64,000 nucleotides of DNA from Magicicada septendecula (taxonomy: Eukaryota > Arthropoda > Insecta > Hemiptera > Cicadidae), in assembly GCA_034769895.1 (NCBI GenBank), contig CM068372.1, forward strand, positions 434,575,958 through 434,639,957. The letters run 5' to 3'. Positions 1-9,637 of this stretch are shown one piece after another; position 1 is the stretch's first letter; every line of letters begins with the position of its first letter. The position numbers and the translations under genes were made by a program. The notes under the pieces are model-generated. The model had not been told where the DNA came from, did not search any database, and was given only the letters and a program-made list of their open reading frames with translations.

Positions 1-456
1 TAACAGCCGCAAATTCAAACAGAATGAAAAGATTATTTGCATACAGCCCTAAATTGTAGAGTTCTCAATACCTTTTGTTTTTGGTGAAGATCGGTTAAGG
101 GAAAGGGGTAGTTTACCTACAACGTTTTTTTAACAAGGGTATTTTCTATGGCAAACGATAACAGCCGCAAATTCAAACAGAATCAAATAATTTTCTGCAT
201 ACAGCCCTGATTTGTAGAGTACTCAAGACCTATTGTTTTTGGTGAAGATCGGTTGAGGGGAAGGGGTAGTTTACCAGCAACGTTTTTTATCAAGCGTATT
301 TTCTATGGCAAACGATAACAGCCGCAAATTCAAACAGAATCAAATAATTGTTTGCATACGTCCCTGAATTGTAGAGGTCTCAATGACTTTCGATTTTGGT
401 GAAGATCGGTTAAGGGGAAGGGGTAGTTTACCTGCAACCTTATACGTTTTAACAAG
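1..456. repeat. Satellite-like tandem repeat, ~157-bp unit, 3 copies
   Basis: Three consecutive units begin at 1, 159 and 316 with the phrase taacagccgcaaattcaaac. Each carries 'gaagatcggtt(a/g)agg(g)g' and 'gtagtttacc' in the same order, and the third unit decays near 456. The window begins inside or at the edge of the array, so its true length is unknown. A related array lies in the opposite orientation at about 35447-35930. There is no coding potential; the short open frames here are low-complexity. Confidence 0.85.
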
Positions 457-613
457 AGTAAAGTACTTGAAAATTTATTTAAACTTTTTGAAACAATGGT
501 AATTGTTAAAAATAAAATAATTTTGTTGCCAGGCAATAAAATTATAATTTTTTCATTTTAATGTAATATAATATTTTTCATTTAATACAGCAATAAAAAG
601 GCAGGTAAGGCAC

Positions 614-695
614 AGCCTGGCTGTTTGGCTGAAAATGATTTTAAATATAAATCTTAGAATATGGAAGTCATGTATGGTTCTCCATACCGATATTT
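614..695. repeat. Fragment of the E-family internal repeat
   Basis: Contains 'tatggttctccataccgata' and the preceding 'aaatataaatctta', which also occur in E1 (about 21275-21350), E2 (about 26430-26500) and at 34785-34870. The phrase 'ctggctgtttggct' at its left matches sequence that lies ~200 bp further away in the other copies, so this copy seems internally deleted. The core ggtatgg-aga-accatac is itself a small hairpin. Confidence 0.65.
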
Positions 696-708
696 TCTGT
701 AACGACAG

Positions 709-1650
709 ATCAAATTGATCTTATAGATACAATTTTACCACCACAACCACTTGAAACATTTCCTGGGACCACGAAAATACATCAATTGGTCTGGGATAAA
801 GAGAAACCTTTGGTTATCCAGGCGAGAAGGCTTAGCTGCTTAAAATGTGCTTGTAACAAGTCTTGTTTACACTACAACTTGGGAGAAATAAAACTGACTG
901 GACAAGAAGAAGCATCTCCAAGTAGTATCCTTTCTTACTTTACCTTTTTTTTTACTAGGTTCACAACTTAAACAGTCTTACTTTTTTGTCTATTACGTTT
1001 TACTTTAATTGAATGGATTATAAAATTTTCTTAACAAACCTAAAGACATGTTATTGAAAAAATATATAGGCCTACTGAACTAGGAATAAATACAAACTTA
1101 TAGCCTAGTTTATTTTCAGCTAACAGAAAAAGTTAATAATTTTTCAATTTTTTTTTTTAGAGAAAAAAAAGAACTTTTATAATATTACATGATTTTAGCT
1201 CATTTTTAGTATATATCTATATAATTTAACAAATATTTTATGATGTATTGTTATTTCCTGAACAGATTTTACAGGTCGTAAAAGACTTCACTACAGTGAT
1301 GTATATTCTGATGATGATGCTGAGGAAACAGATATAGATCCGAATAACAACAGAACGGATGAGAAGAACGAAAATGAGAGATGTTTTCCTAAAAGCCCAA
1401 AAGTCAATGATTATGTGCTGGTGAAATTTGAAGGAAAAAACAAAAACTTCTATTATTACATTGGTAACATATTAAAAAAATTCCAAGATGAATTTCTAGT
1501 AAAATTTATGGAAAAAAGTTTGTGTGGCCAGAAAATGAAGATTCATCATCAGTTGAGTTAAAGGACATTACTGTTGTGCTTGATCAGCCAAATATTAATA
1601 ATAGGCAACAGTATGACTTTTTGTTAGAAGCAAAATATCAATCATTTTAG
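709..1650 (+). pseudogene. Unknown gene fragment: two 3' exons, Cys/His segment plus Tudor/chromo-like barrel segment, frameshifted
   Basis: Exon A (about 709-921) is open and encodes ...KIHQLVW...RRLSCLKCACNKSCLHYN, a compact Cys/His-rich segment that may bind zinc. It ends at cca-a|gtagtat. After a ~345-bp AT-rich intron, two alternative acceptors (aacag at 1265, ttttacag at 1274) both restore the same phase. Exon B then encodes an acidic stretch, VNDYVLVKFEGKNKNFYYYIGNI (split here: VNDYVLVKFEGK, then YYYIGNILKKF) and, after a one-base frameshift in an A-run near 1515, FVWPENED and a stop at 1648-1650. The alternating V.VKFEGK..YYIG pattern resembles a small beta-barrel reader fold. I recall similar proteins linked to arthropod transposons but cannot name the family. 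No start codon or 5' exons are visible. It could be a decayed host gene or a transposon accessory gene. Confidence 0.5.
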
Positions 1651-2067
1651 CAACTGCTTAACTTAGATTGCCTAGCAACCTAAGCCAGATTATATGTTAT
1701 CACGATATTTTCCATAAACTTGTTAAAACTTATTTGTTTATATTCATTATAAACCTTATGACACTTGAACTTGTTCTTATTTTTCCCCTATTACATTTTT
1801 TTTATATTTGTTTTAAGCTTTTTGTCACACAATGCTTACAAAAATTCGAAAAAGTGATTACACTCGCATGGACATTGGCATCACTTGTTGAGGTTGGACA
1901 AGGTGAAACTTCACTTAATTTTTTTTTTATTGAAATATTTTTTTTTTGTGCTTGACGACTGTTTTTATTGTTATATAAAGAAAGTTTGCAGTACTTTTAA
2001 CAAATTTTATTTTAAAAATTTATGATTTGCAATATTTGAAAAAAAATTTGTAATTATGAAAATTACA
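1651..2067. other. AT-rich stretch, no feature seen
   Basis: Follows the stop of the gene fragment. T-rich runs and no conserved frame; it may include 3' UTR. No clear AATAAA signal is tied to the gene. Confidence 0.5.
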
Positions 2068-2255
2068 ATCAATGCTGATATTGCGGTGAAATATTTCTTT
2101 TTCTATTCTTCTATGTTATAGAAAGTATAAACATGAGAAAAATAATTTTAAACGGCGGTCGAACCTATTTACGGAGAAAAAAAATTAAATTATTACTCCC
2201 ATAAGCGCGCATGCAATTGTGAATGAGCGCCATATTGACTGAGAAATGACATAGG
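2068..2255 (+). repeat. Dispersed repeat A, copy 1
   Basis: Contains gaaatatttctttttctatt, aacggcggtcgaacctattt and 'actcccataagcgcgcatg', all shared with copies at 5803-5945 (same orientation) and 14383-14545 (inverted). The family is short and non-coding, probably a MITE or a transposon end; its 'gcgccatatt.actgag' segment recurs in inverted form near 6110. Confidence 0.75.
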
Positions 2256-3744
2256 TCCACCTGTTGTTGACGCGTGACGTCACCGTGTGTACAAAACCAG
2301 TCGATCCGAATTTGACTGAAAATCATGTTGCTTTTTAAAAACAAAATTTACATGATTCTTACATGTTCAAAATTGCGTTGAGCCCAAACGGCGGTTTAAA
2401 GCTTTGCGTTGAGCCCACCGCGAGTTTATTATTAGTAACCTCGGAGGCTACCCAAAATCACTCTCAGCGGTGGATACTGTAGGAAACTGATGAGCTGGCC
2501 ACCCACGAGTCCGGGTCACCCACGTCCACAAAAATTATTGCGATAACGGGTTCACTGATATTTTTCGAATTGTTTCACTATAGTTTTGGATCACAAACAA
2601 TGTAACGGTACAGAATTGTGTGCTACAAAGATTTCAGTTTTAATTTTAAAGTAGTCAGTATTCACCTAAGGGGTACCCCCTAGTAACCAGCAACACATAC
2701 AATGTTATTGCAGACTGTTTATGTTTGATGTCTGGAGTCTGCCCAGCCAGACGTATTATGCAATAGCTTGCCAGCTCAGTCTCTTTGTGAATCACAGTAA
2801 AACACATTGTCACCCCAGTTTTGCATCAGACAGTAGCACAGAACAGTCTTTGACGAAGAGCAGAGTTGGCAATATACATTCACACTGAGCGGACGTAAGT
2901 GAAGCATGGCCTCGGGAATACTTTGTCTGGTAGGTCGAAATGTAGTACAAGGCCTACCAGAAAATACCAAATGGTACAGCAATTTTAAATAATGAAACAA
3001 AACCGCAACGAAAATTTAATAACAGTCTAATGTGGTCGAAGTGACGATAAAAGTGAAAGTGAACTGCGTGATGGTGGAACAATTTGGATAGCAAGAGAAG
3101 TTAAGTACAGCGAAAAAATATATTTAGTTGTTGGCCAAAGTTTTAAAGTAAACAATAAATCAAAGAGCTCAATTAATCAGGGGTTTTTCAAAATTGTAAA
3201 GAATGAGAGTATGTGTGTGGGAAAAATATAAAAGTACTGGTAACATAGAGAAGTAACACTAAAAATATAGAAAGAAATATCAATAAAATAGTATTTGATT
3301 TCACGTAATTATGTGTTAGTTGTAAGTTATTACGCCTTAACCATTTCCTATTCTGTGCTGAGAACCTCGTCTAACGTTCTGTGGGATTTTCTGAGTTTAA
3401 GGGTGTTCAGATAGCGGGATTATTTTAATTTTTGTAAGGGCAAGAGTGTAAAGGTTTCGATATTAAACCATAAAATATCGTGGCGACCTGGGCAGTTTAA
3501 TAAGGTAAGTTTAACGGGATTATGACGGTGAGTAAAATTCTGGCAGCAGTGAGTTTTAGTAATAATATTATTGTATTATAAATTATAATGCTAAAAGATA
3601 AATTAGAATGATCACTGTTGCACACCACTATATAAAAATTAAAAGATAAATAACGTTACATCACAATTCACAATAGCACCACTGACCTTTTACTTTTGAA
3701 CATATTCACGCAGAGGAGGTACATCTGTTGTGACACGATGTAAA
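2256..3744. other. Non-coding stretch with one TGACGTCA site
   Basis: No convincing gene. A TGACGTCA palindrome lies near 2276. At about 3482 the sequence 'tggcgacctggg' resembles an LTR-retrotransposon primer-binding site following an AT-rich segment, but no paired LTR or gag frame is visible, so I do not call an element. A duplicated phrase ('gcgttgagccca') occurs near 2376 and 2405. Confidence 0.4.
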
Positions 3745-4644
3745 ACTATCGATGTTTATCATCGTGAAGAGTACATCGATGTTAAAAAAAATATCGGTAT
3801 TAAAACATCAATGTTTTGATGCCAATGTTGCAATTCAAATAATCTAATCTATGCTTTTTACATGTTTGTAATATTACAAATAATTGGGGATGAATAATAA
3901 ATAAAAATAATTGGTAAATAAGTAAAAATAACTAATGAGAAGAATAATATACCCCTATACTTTACTCACTTACCTTATCAGAAGATTCTGAAAGTGGAAA
4001 CCTCAACACTTAGGTAAAGACGAGGTGACGTTAAAATAATTTAACTCATATTCATAATTAACTAAATCTGTTCATTATTATTTATTATTATAATGATTAT
4101 AAAGTATTTGATTATATAGTGAACAAACATACATAAAACCACCTACTTTAACAAAAGCAGAAACCTCTTTAAATCTATGTCAGGTTTGTTTACTCCTAGT
4201 GAAGGTTTAAGTTAGTTTGGTAATTCTCAAAAGAGAAATTTTACCTTCTCCACTCTGTCCTAAGGTAGTGGTCGGCAGTGAAAACTGCTATCACAACTTC
4301 CTTAGCTGAAGAGGCGAACTGAAGCCGAAACAGAGACAAGCAAAAAAATCCAGAGCAAAAAATTAGTGAGAATTACCAAATTGTAATTTTGATACAAAAC
4401 TCCTCAGTGCCAAACTTTGCTTGTACTTTGTCTTTCGACTTTGACTTGCGTACTTTGTTCAACATTTTTAAATTAGTATTCCCAAAGACAGATAGACCTA
4501 TAAATTCTCTTATTTTCTTTTAAATAGTAAAAGCTGAAAATTACAGTGTAAAGTACCATTGTTAATACTTTTCTAAAACTAATTTATCTAAAACTTTGTG
4601 GTAGTTATCGATAGTATGAAAATCGCAACTGAACCATCGATAGT
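3745..4644. mobile_element. Repeat B, MITE-like element with ACTATCGATG ends
   Basis: The left end ACTATCGATG (3745-3754) is matched by CATCGATAGT (4635-4644) at the right end. The interior is non-coding and matches 22982-23695 over several hundred bases: 'acatcgatgttaaaaaaa', 'gcttttacatgtttgtaat', and 'ttactcactta(c)tatcagaagattctg'-type phrases in the same order. Copy 2 carries an extra ~110-bp stretch after 'gaagattctgaaa', so one copy has an indel. The CATCGATG motifs cluster at the left end. The superfamily is uncertain; ends of this style occur in hAT elements. Confidence 0.6.
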
Positions 4645-5069
4645 AAAAATTTTGAAAAACGCCACGGTGACGTCACAGCAACGCAACGAATGGCATAGGT
4701 CTGATGCAAATAACCCGCGAATGTATCAATTTACCGCTTAATAAAGCTGATGCCTGATTGGTAGATACAAAAAAAGCGCGTTTGTAAACCGTTAATTTTA
4801 AAATTTTGCATATTCTCAATTGTAATTGGTTGGTAATGTGTGTGCGTTTCAGTTGGAAAGAAATCGGCGGCAACAGTAGTTTATTCGCGGTCAGTTTCGT
4901 TTCGTTGTCGATCGAAGCGTTGAGGTACGGTTATCGTGTATTTAATTATGTTGTGAATTCAGTGTTTTCGTTTGTGTTATTGTGTGGTGTTGTTATTAAT
5001 TATTTCTGTTGTTCAGGGTTATTATTATAACATATATTATTACCATTATTATTATAGCATTTTACTGTA
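4645..5069. promoter_or_regulatory. Upstream region of the Merlin/ISXO2-like fragment
   Basis: Contains a TGACGTCA palindrome near 4670 and an inverted CCAAT-type motif (ctgattgg) near 4753, then a more GC-rich stretch (4850-4930) before the first ATG at 5070. The motifs are compatible with a promoter/5' UTR, but no TATA box is obvious. Inference only. Confidence 0.25.
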
Positions 5070-5461
5070 ATGGCCTGCCATGATATTCAGTGCGGTGGGA
5101 CGTCAGACGAATGCATTCGAATGACTGAGTCTGAGATTATTGACTTTTTAATTTCCCACGAGGTTATTAAAGGGTCAATAAATTGTCCTTCGTGTGGGTC
5201 CTCGTCGTCGACTGGTACAGTTTTTGTCGAGAAGTTTTTATTTTCGACGCCCAGCGCACTTCAGCTAAGCTGGGGGGCCCTGGAAAGACTGTAGAAGTCT
5301 ACGAAGCCAAATTTGGCTGTCGGAAATATAATCGGGGCAGGTTCATTAAAGGACAGTGGGTGTTCGGGGGAGTGGAACGCGGTTCTGGCAAGTGTTTTTT
5401 GATACCGGTTGAGCGTCGAGATTCCGCTACTCTCCTCAAAATAATTGAGGAGTGGATTAAG
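5070..5461 (+). pseudogene. Merlin/ISXO2-like (IS1595-type DDE) transposase exon, broken
   Basis: The first frame from 5070 gives ~50 residues with a zinc-ribbon half (NCPSCGS). The frame then shifts near 5220-5260, and a second frame gives LGGPGKTVEV...KFGCRKYNRG, IKGQWVFGGVERGSGKCF and a RDSATLL.IIEEWIK ending. That order is characteristic of the N-terminal half of an ISXO2-like transposase domain, the DNA strand-transfer enzyme of Merlin elements. Two things argue that it is dead. The first catalytic Asp of the usual VE(I/V)DE motif is Tyr (VEVYE). The ~100 residues expected between zinc ribbon and catalytic core are missing. The frame ends at AAG|gtaagag, an excellent splice donor, so it looks like a spliced eukaryotic gene whose next exon is not found; the microsatellite lies just beyond. 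Confidence 0.75.
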
Positions 5462-5511
5462 GTAAGAGTTTCATCTTTTCATAATTATGGTAATGCATGC
5501 ATTTCATGTGA

Positions 5512-5945
<434 letters not shown>

Positions 5946-6139
5946 ACATTTAAAAATTTTTGAATTTTATTTAGTAGTAGAAAAACGCGTGTTATTTGGT
6001 GCATACTTATGAATTGCAGCAGTAGGTAATCCACGTAATGACGTCCTAACTCGTCATTCGCTGTACATTGGTGCGCCGTTGCTCCACTGCGGTGATCCCA
6101 CTAACTACTCAGTTAATATGGCGCTTATAGGTGGGCTAA

Positions 6140-7862
6140 ACTGTTATTTTAAAATACTAGGTATGAAAATACAGTTCCAAAAAAATAACAGGTACAAATA
6201 CCTGTTATTATATACTATATATACATAACCTATATTATCCCTTTGTAAGTAACTCGTTTTGAGTTTCCTGCAGGTCTCCTATGTAATATCTTCAAATAAA
6301 TTATAATGTGTAACCTACGTTATAACATCAGGAACCTGTGCATACTTACCTCTGATCAATTGCACAGGCTGCCATACTCGTAATCAACTTTTAATTACTA
6401 TATAAACCAGCAGTAGTTATAACTAAAGGAACTTTTACATGGGGGTCTGATGATTTATTCACTCACTGTTTTAGTGTAAAGTAACGACATCTCTTTATTA
6501 AATCATTGCTACAATAGCTCTACATAAATATTCCCATATAAGGTTTTCTGAATAAAAGATTACAATTTATAACATATTTTTTGTAAAGAACTGGGGCAAA
6601 ACACATGGATTTATCAGTGCTAGTGTTATCCACAGATCCGGGACCTTAAACTTGTTTATGAGTTAAGCTCGCTTATTTATATTCTATAATACTATTTTGG
6701 GGTCATTTGAAGAATGGACTTAATCTAAAAATTTGTATCAGTGAAGCTATACATATACATCAGCGTTATTCGGTACTACAAATATTTTGAATTCTAAAAC
6801 ATACTACATCTTATAAAGTGGTTATCGTTAAAGTCTTTCTTTTCTTTCATTTCAACTGTCTTTAATAATTCATTGGTTACAATTTTAATTAATCACGGAG
6901 AACAAGTCTCCGTGTCACCTGCCATATCCATCAGTTTACTCGTATTCAGGGTCCTTGATCCTGATGGTGTTCGTCAGCGGTAGATCTTAAGTGGAGTTAA
7001 CTTTCCTGTTGAAGTGCCTGAAGTGGTTAGTTCATAATGAAGTAGCGTGAAGGTTCTTGGAAGTCTCGTAGTTAAACATCGTTAGTAGCATAAGTGCCGT
7101 AAATGTTCTTGATTGTTGCAGAATTGCACGTCACATTATTGTTTATAAAGTTCTCACTTTTGGTAACTCGTACCATATTATTTAAAACAACATAGACATC
7201 TTACAAAATTAAACAAATGATATGTCATCCCTTACACAGTTATTTATACATTTCGGTTTTTAACATTTAGACTACTACCACATTAATTTGGCAATACTTT
7301 TGCTACACATTGTTGTAACTGTCTTCTAAATACAAATATTCTGTCTTTTTCTGAGACATGGTTCAAACGCGCGTTTTCTACGTGAGCGCTTCATCTCGAC
7401 TCTCTACTATATAGGAAGGGTCAGTTAATCGCGCGGAGATTACGCATCGCAACAAAATAGTTCCACATTTATCCTCTATTTAAGGGGGTTAAAGTTTGAC
7501 CTTTTAATTATCCAAAAATATTCTTAATTACAGACTTCATTATAGTACACTACTGTGGTCTCGTTTATTTATTTATTTATTTAATATTAATTTTCAAGGA
7601 TTATTAGTTTGTTTAGGGGTCGGTATTCAAATTAATTCCGGTTAGCGCATGTCTATGCAGGGTTAATTAACAAGGGTTTCCCTATCTGTACACTCGCATT
7701 CCTTTTATTTATTTATTATTAAAACTCTTTATTAAATATTATTATTATTTATGATAGCGATAAAATTAGTTTCAATGCGCGATTTATTAAAATTTAAAAT
7801 TTCTCAGCTTTTACATTACCTATTTATTAATTATTTTATTTTTAATTAATGAAATCGTCACA
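6140..7862. other. Non-coding stretch, no feature recognised
   Basis: AT-rich sequence without a conserved frame on either strand. A short ttta/attt-rich run lies near 7565-7585. I recognise no transposon ends here. Confidence 0.5.
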
Positions 7863-7938
7863 AAATACACTGCAAGTAGGTTTATTTTCACCTAGATAAA
7901 CCTATTAATATATTAATAAACCTACTTGCTGTGTATTT
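7863..7938. repeat. Near-perfect 24-bp inverted repeat (hairpin/cruciform)
   Basis: Left arm 7863-7886 (aaatacac...ggtttatt) and right arm 7915-7938 are reverse complements with one mismatch, separated by 28 bp. The loop contains a smaller copy of the taaacct motif. It may be a tiny palindromic element or a terminal hairpin. Confidence 0.85.
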
Positions 7939-8836
7939 ATTTGAAGATATTATATAACCTATAATATATAATTTGTTATAAGAAATAAATTGAAACTAAA
8001 AGTATTAACAGTGTTACTTTACACTGTGGCTTTATTAAACTATTACTGTTTAAATGAAAATAAGAAACAAGAGAATTTATAGGCCTATCTCCCTTTGGGG
8101 ATACCAATTTAAGTTTTCACTAGTAGTAAAACTAACATTGGTTAGACAAATCAGTTGCAAAACTCGGGGCAATTAAATAATTTAGAGTAGGCCTACACGT
8201 AATACCACAAAAAATAATGTGAAGAAACATCAGAAACGTATAACAAAAACATAACAGTACGCCATAAGAGTGAATGAGAATAAACAAAATTTTACAAATA
8301 AAAATAAAAAAACAAATTGTAATAAAATAAATATAAATACATAAATAAAAACTTATAAATAATAAGCAACAACAAAAGTAAATTAAATGCATTACAGATA
8401 TTTAAGGAACAGGACTAGATAAAGTGCATAAATGTCCATTACAACAATCTCATCATTTACGTGAGATGTGTAGTGAAGTTAAAATCACATTAATAAAAAG
8501 TATAATATAGCTCATCAACATCAGCCACTCTATAGGTTATAGCTCAATATAATTAAATACAACGATTTCACTAACTACTCGGAACATAAAGTTTTTTTGA
8601 GTAAAAACAAAGTTTTACCAACCGATTTTAGTTACAAGTTGGTGACTAGTATAATATATAATTTATTAGCATATAATCTGTATTATATATCTGCATATCA
8701 CACGAGAATAAATGTAACAGCAGGATGAATTATTTCCTTTATTAAAAACAGCTTCGTCTCTTTGCGCAGAATGAATTATACAGGACGAAAAAGTGGCTCG
8801 TACTAGTCCCTACTCAAAATATGCTTGATACTACCT
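7939..8836. other. Non-coding stretch left of the P element
   Basis: AT-rich. Frames on the minus strand near 8130-8390 are low-complexity Phe/Ile/Tyr-rich and not convincing. The sequence becomes less AT-rich only at the P-element boundary. Confidence 0.45.
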
Positions 8837-8893
8837 CAGGGGGGGCCCGAATGGGTTGCGCAGTACGCGTTCTGAATCCACGCTACTTGCGCA

Positions 8894-8910
8894 TGACGTC
8901 ACCATCGAGG
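8894..8910 (+). repeat. P-element subterminal inverted repeat, left
   Basis: TGACGTCACCATCGAGG is a perfect inverted match to 13909-13925. P elements carry subterminal inverted repeats and internal transposase sites, so this may be a binding site. It also contains a CRE-type TGACGTCA palindrome. Confidence 0.8.
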
Positions 8911-9320
8911 CGGGATTCCGCGCCTTACTGCTTGCTTAGTATTGTTATGTTGTTATATAGGTGTTATCTGGGTGTTATAAATTGTGAAGTTAATCACTGT
9001 TAATTTATGCGTTGGTTCGTAGGTATAGCAATTTAGATTTAGAACAAATATGTGTAGTGTTTTGCAAAAAAAAAACGTGGTACAGAACTGTTAAAATTCT
9101 GTGGTAAACACTTCAGTTATTGTTGGTATTGTTGGTGTATTTCTGTGAGCAGAGTGTTTGTTTTATCTCGTGACGTTTCACAAGAACGTTTCGACAGTAA
9201 CAGTGTTAGGTTACCAATACGTTTGTATCGGTGTTTACGAAAATTTAATTATTTTCAATTACCTTTCTTAATTTTCTATTTATTCTTTTGTCTGTTGACA
9301 TAGTTTTGGTTTTTTTAATA

Positions 9321-9625
9321 CGTGTATGTTTTTTGTCGTGACAGCGAGGTAAACGTTGTTTTATTATTTGTTTTTTTGCCGTTGTTTGTTGAACATAGCT
9401 ATTACTTTAGTTGTTGTACTTTTATTCTTGTACAGTTACTTTCTCTTAATTTTCTATTTATTAGTAGATTTCTTGTTGCTTGTTGTTGCGATAGTTTTTA
9501 GTTTTCAAGACGTATTCGTTTTTTGTTGCGACACCAAGGTAAACTTTGTTGTTTCGTCTCATTTTGATTTTTCGTTATTGAACATAGCTATTATTTCCGT
9601 TGTTTGAACTTACTCTTGTCCTTAT
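9321..9625 (+). repeat. Degenerate ~190-bp tandem duplication in the P-element 5' leader
   Basis: 'cgt(g)tatgttttttgtcgtgaca' with 'gaggtaaacgttg' at 9321-9355 is echoed by 'cgtattcgttttttgttgcg' with 'aaggtaaactttg' at 9511-9545. 'gaacatagctatta' recurs at about 9390 and 9580. Each unit contains a GGTAAAC splice-donor-like site. It lies directly upstream of the transposase ATG at 9638. Confidence 0.6.
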
Positions 9626-9637
9626 TTTACTGCCAAT

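Noticed and set aside
2480..2530. Hammerhead-like 'aaactgatgagctggcc'
   Set aside because: CTGATGAG is present, but no GAAA follows at a suitable distance ('cacgagtc' instead) and helix II does not pair.
3482..3500. LTR-retrotransposon primer-binding site 'tggcgacctggg'
   Set aside because: No LTR pair, no polypurine tract and no gag frame nearby; a short match is not enough.
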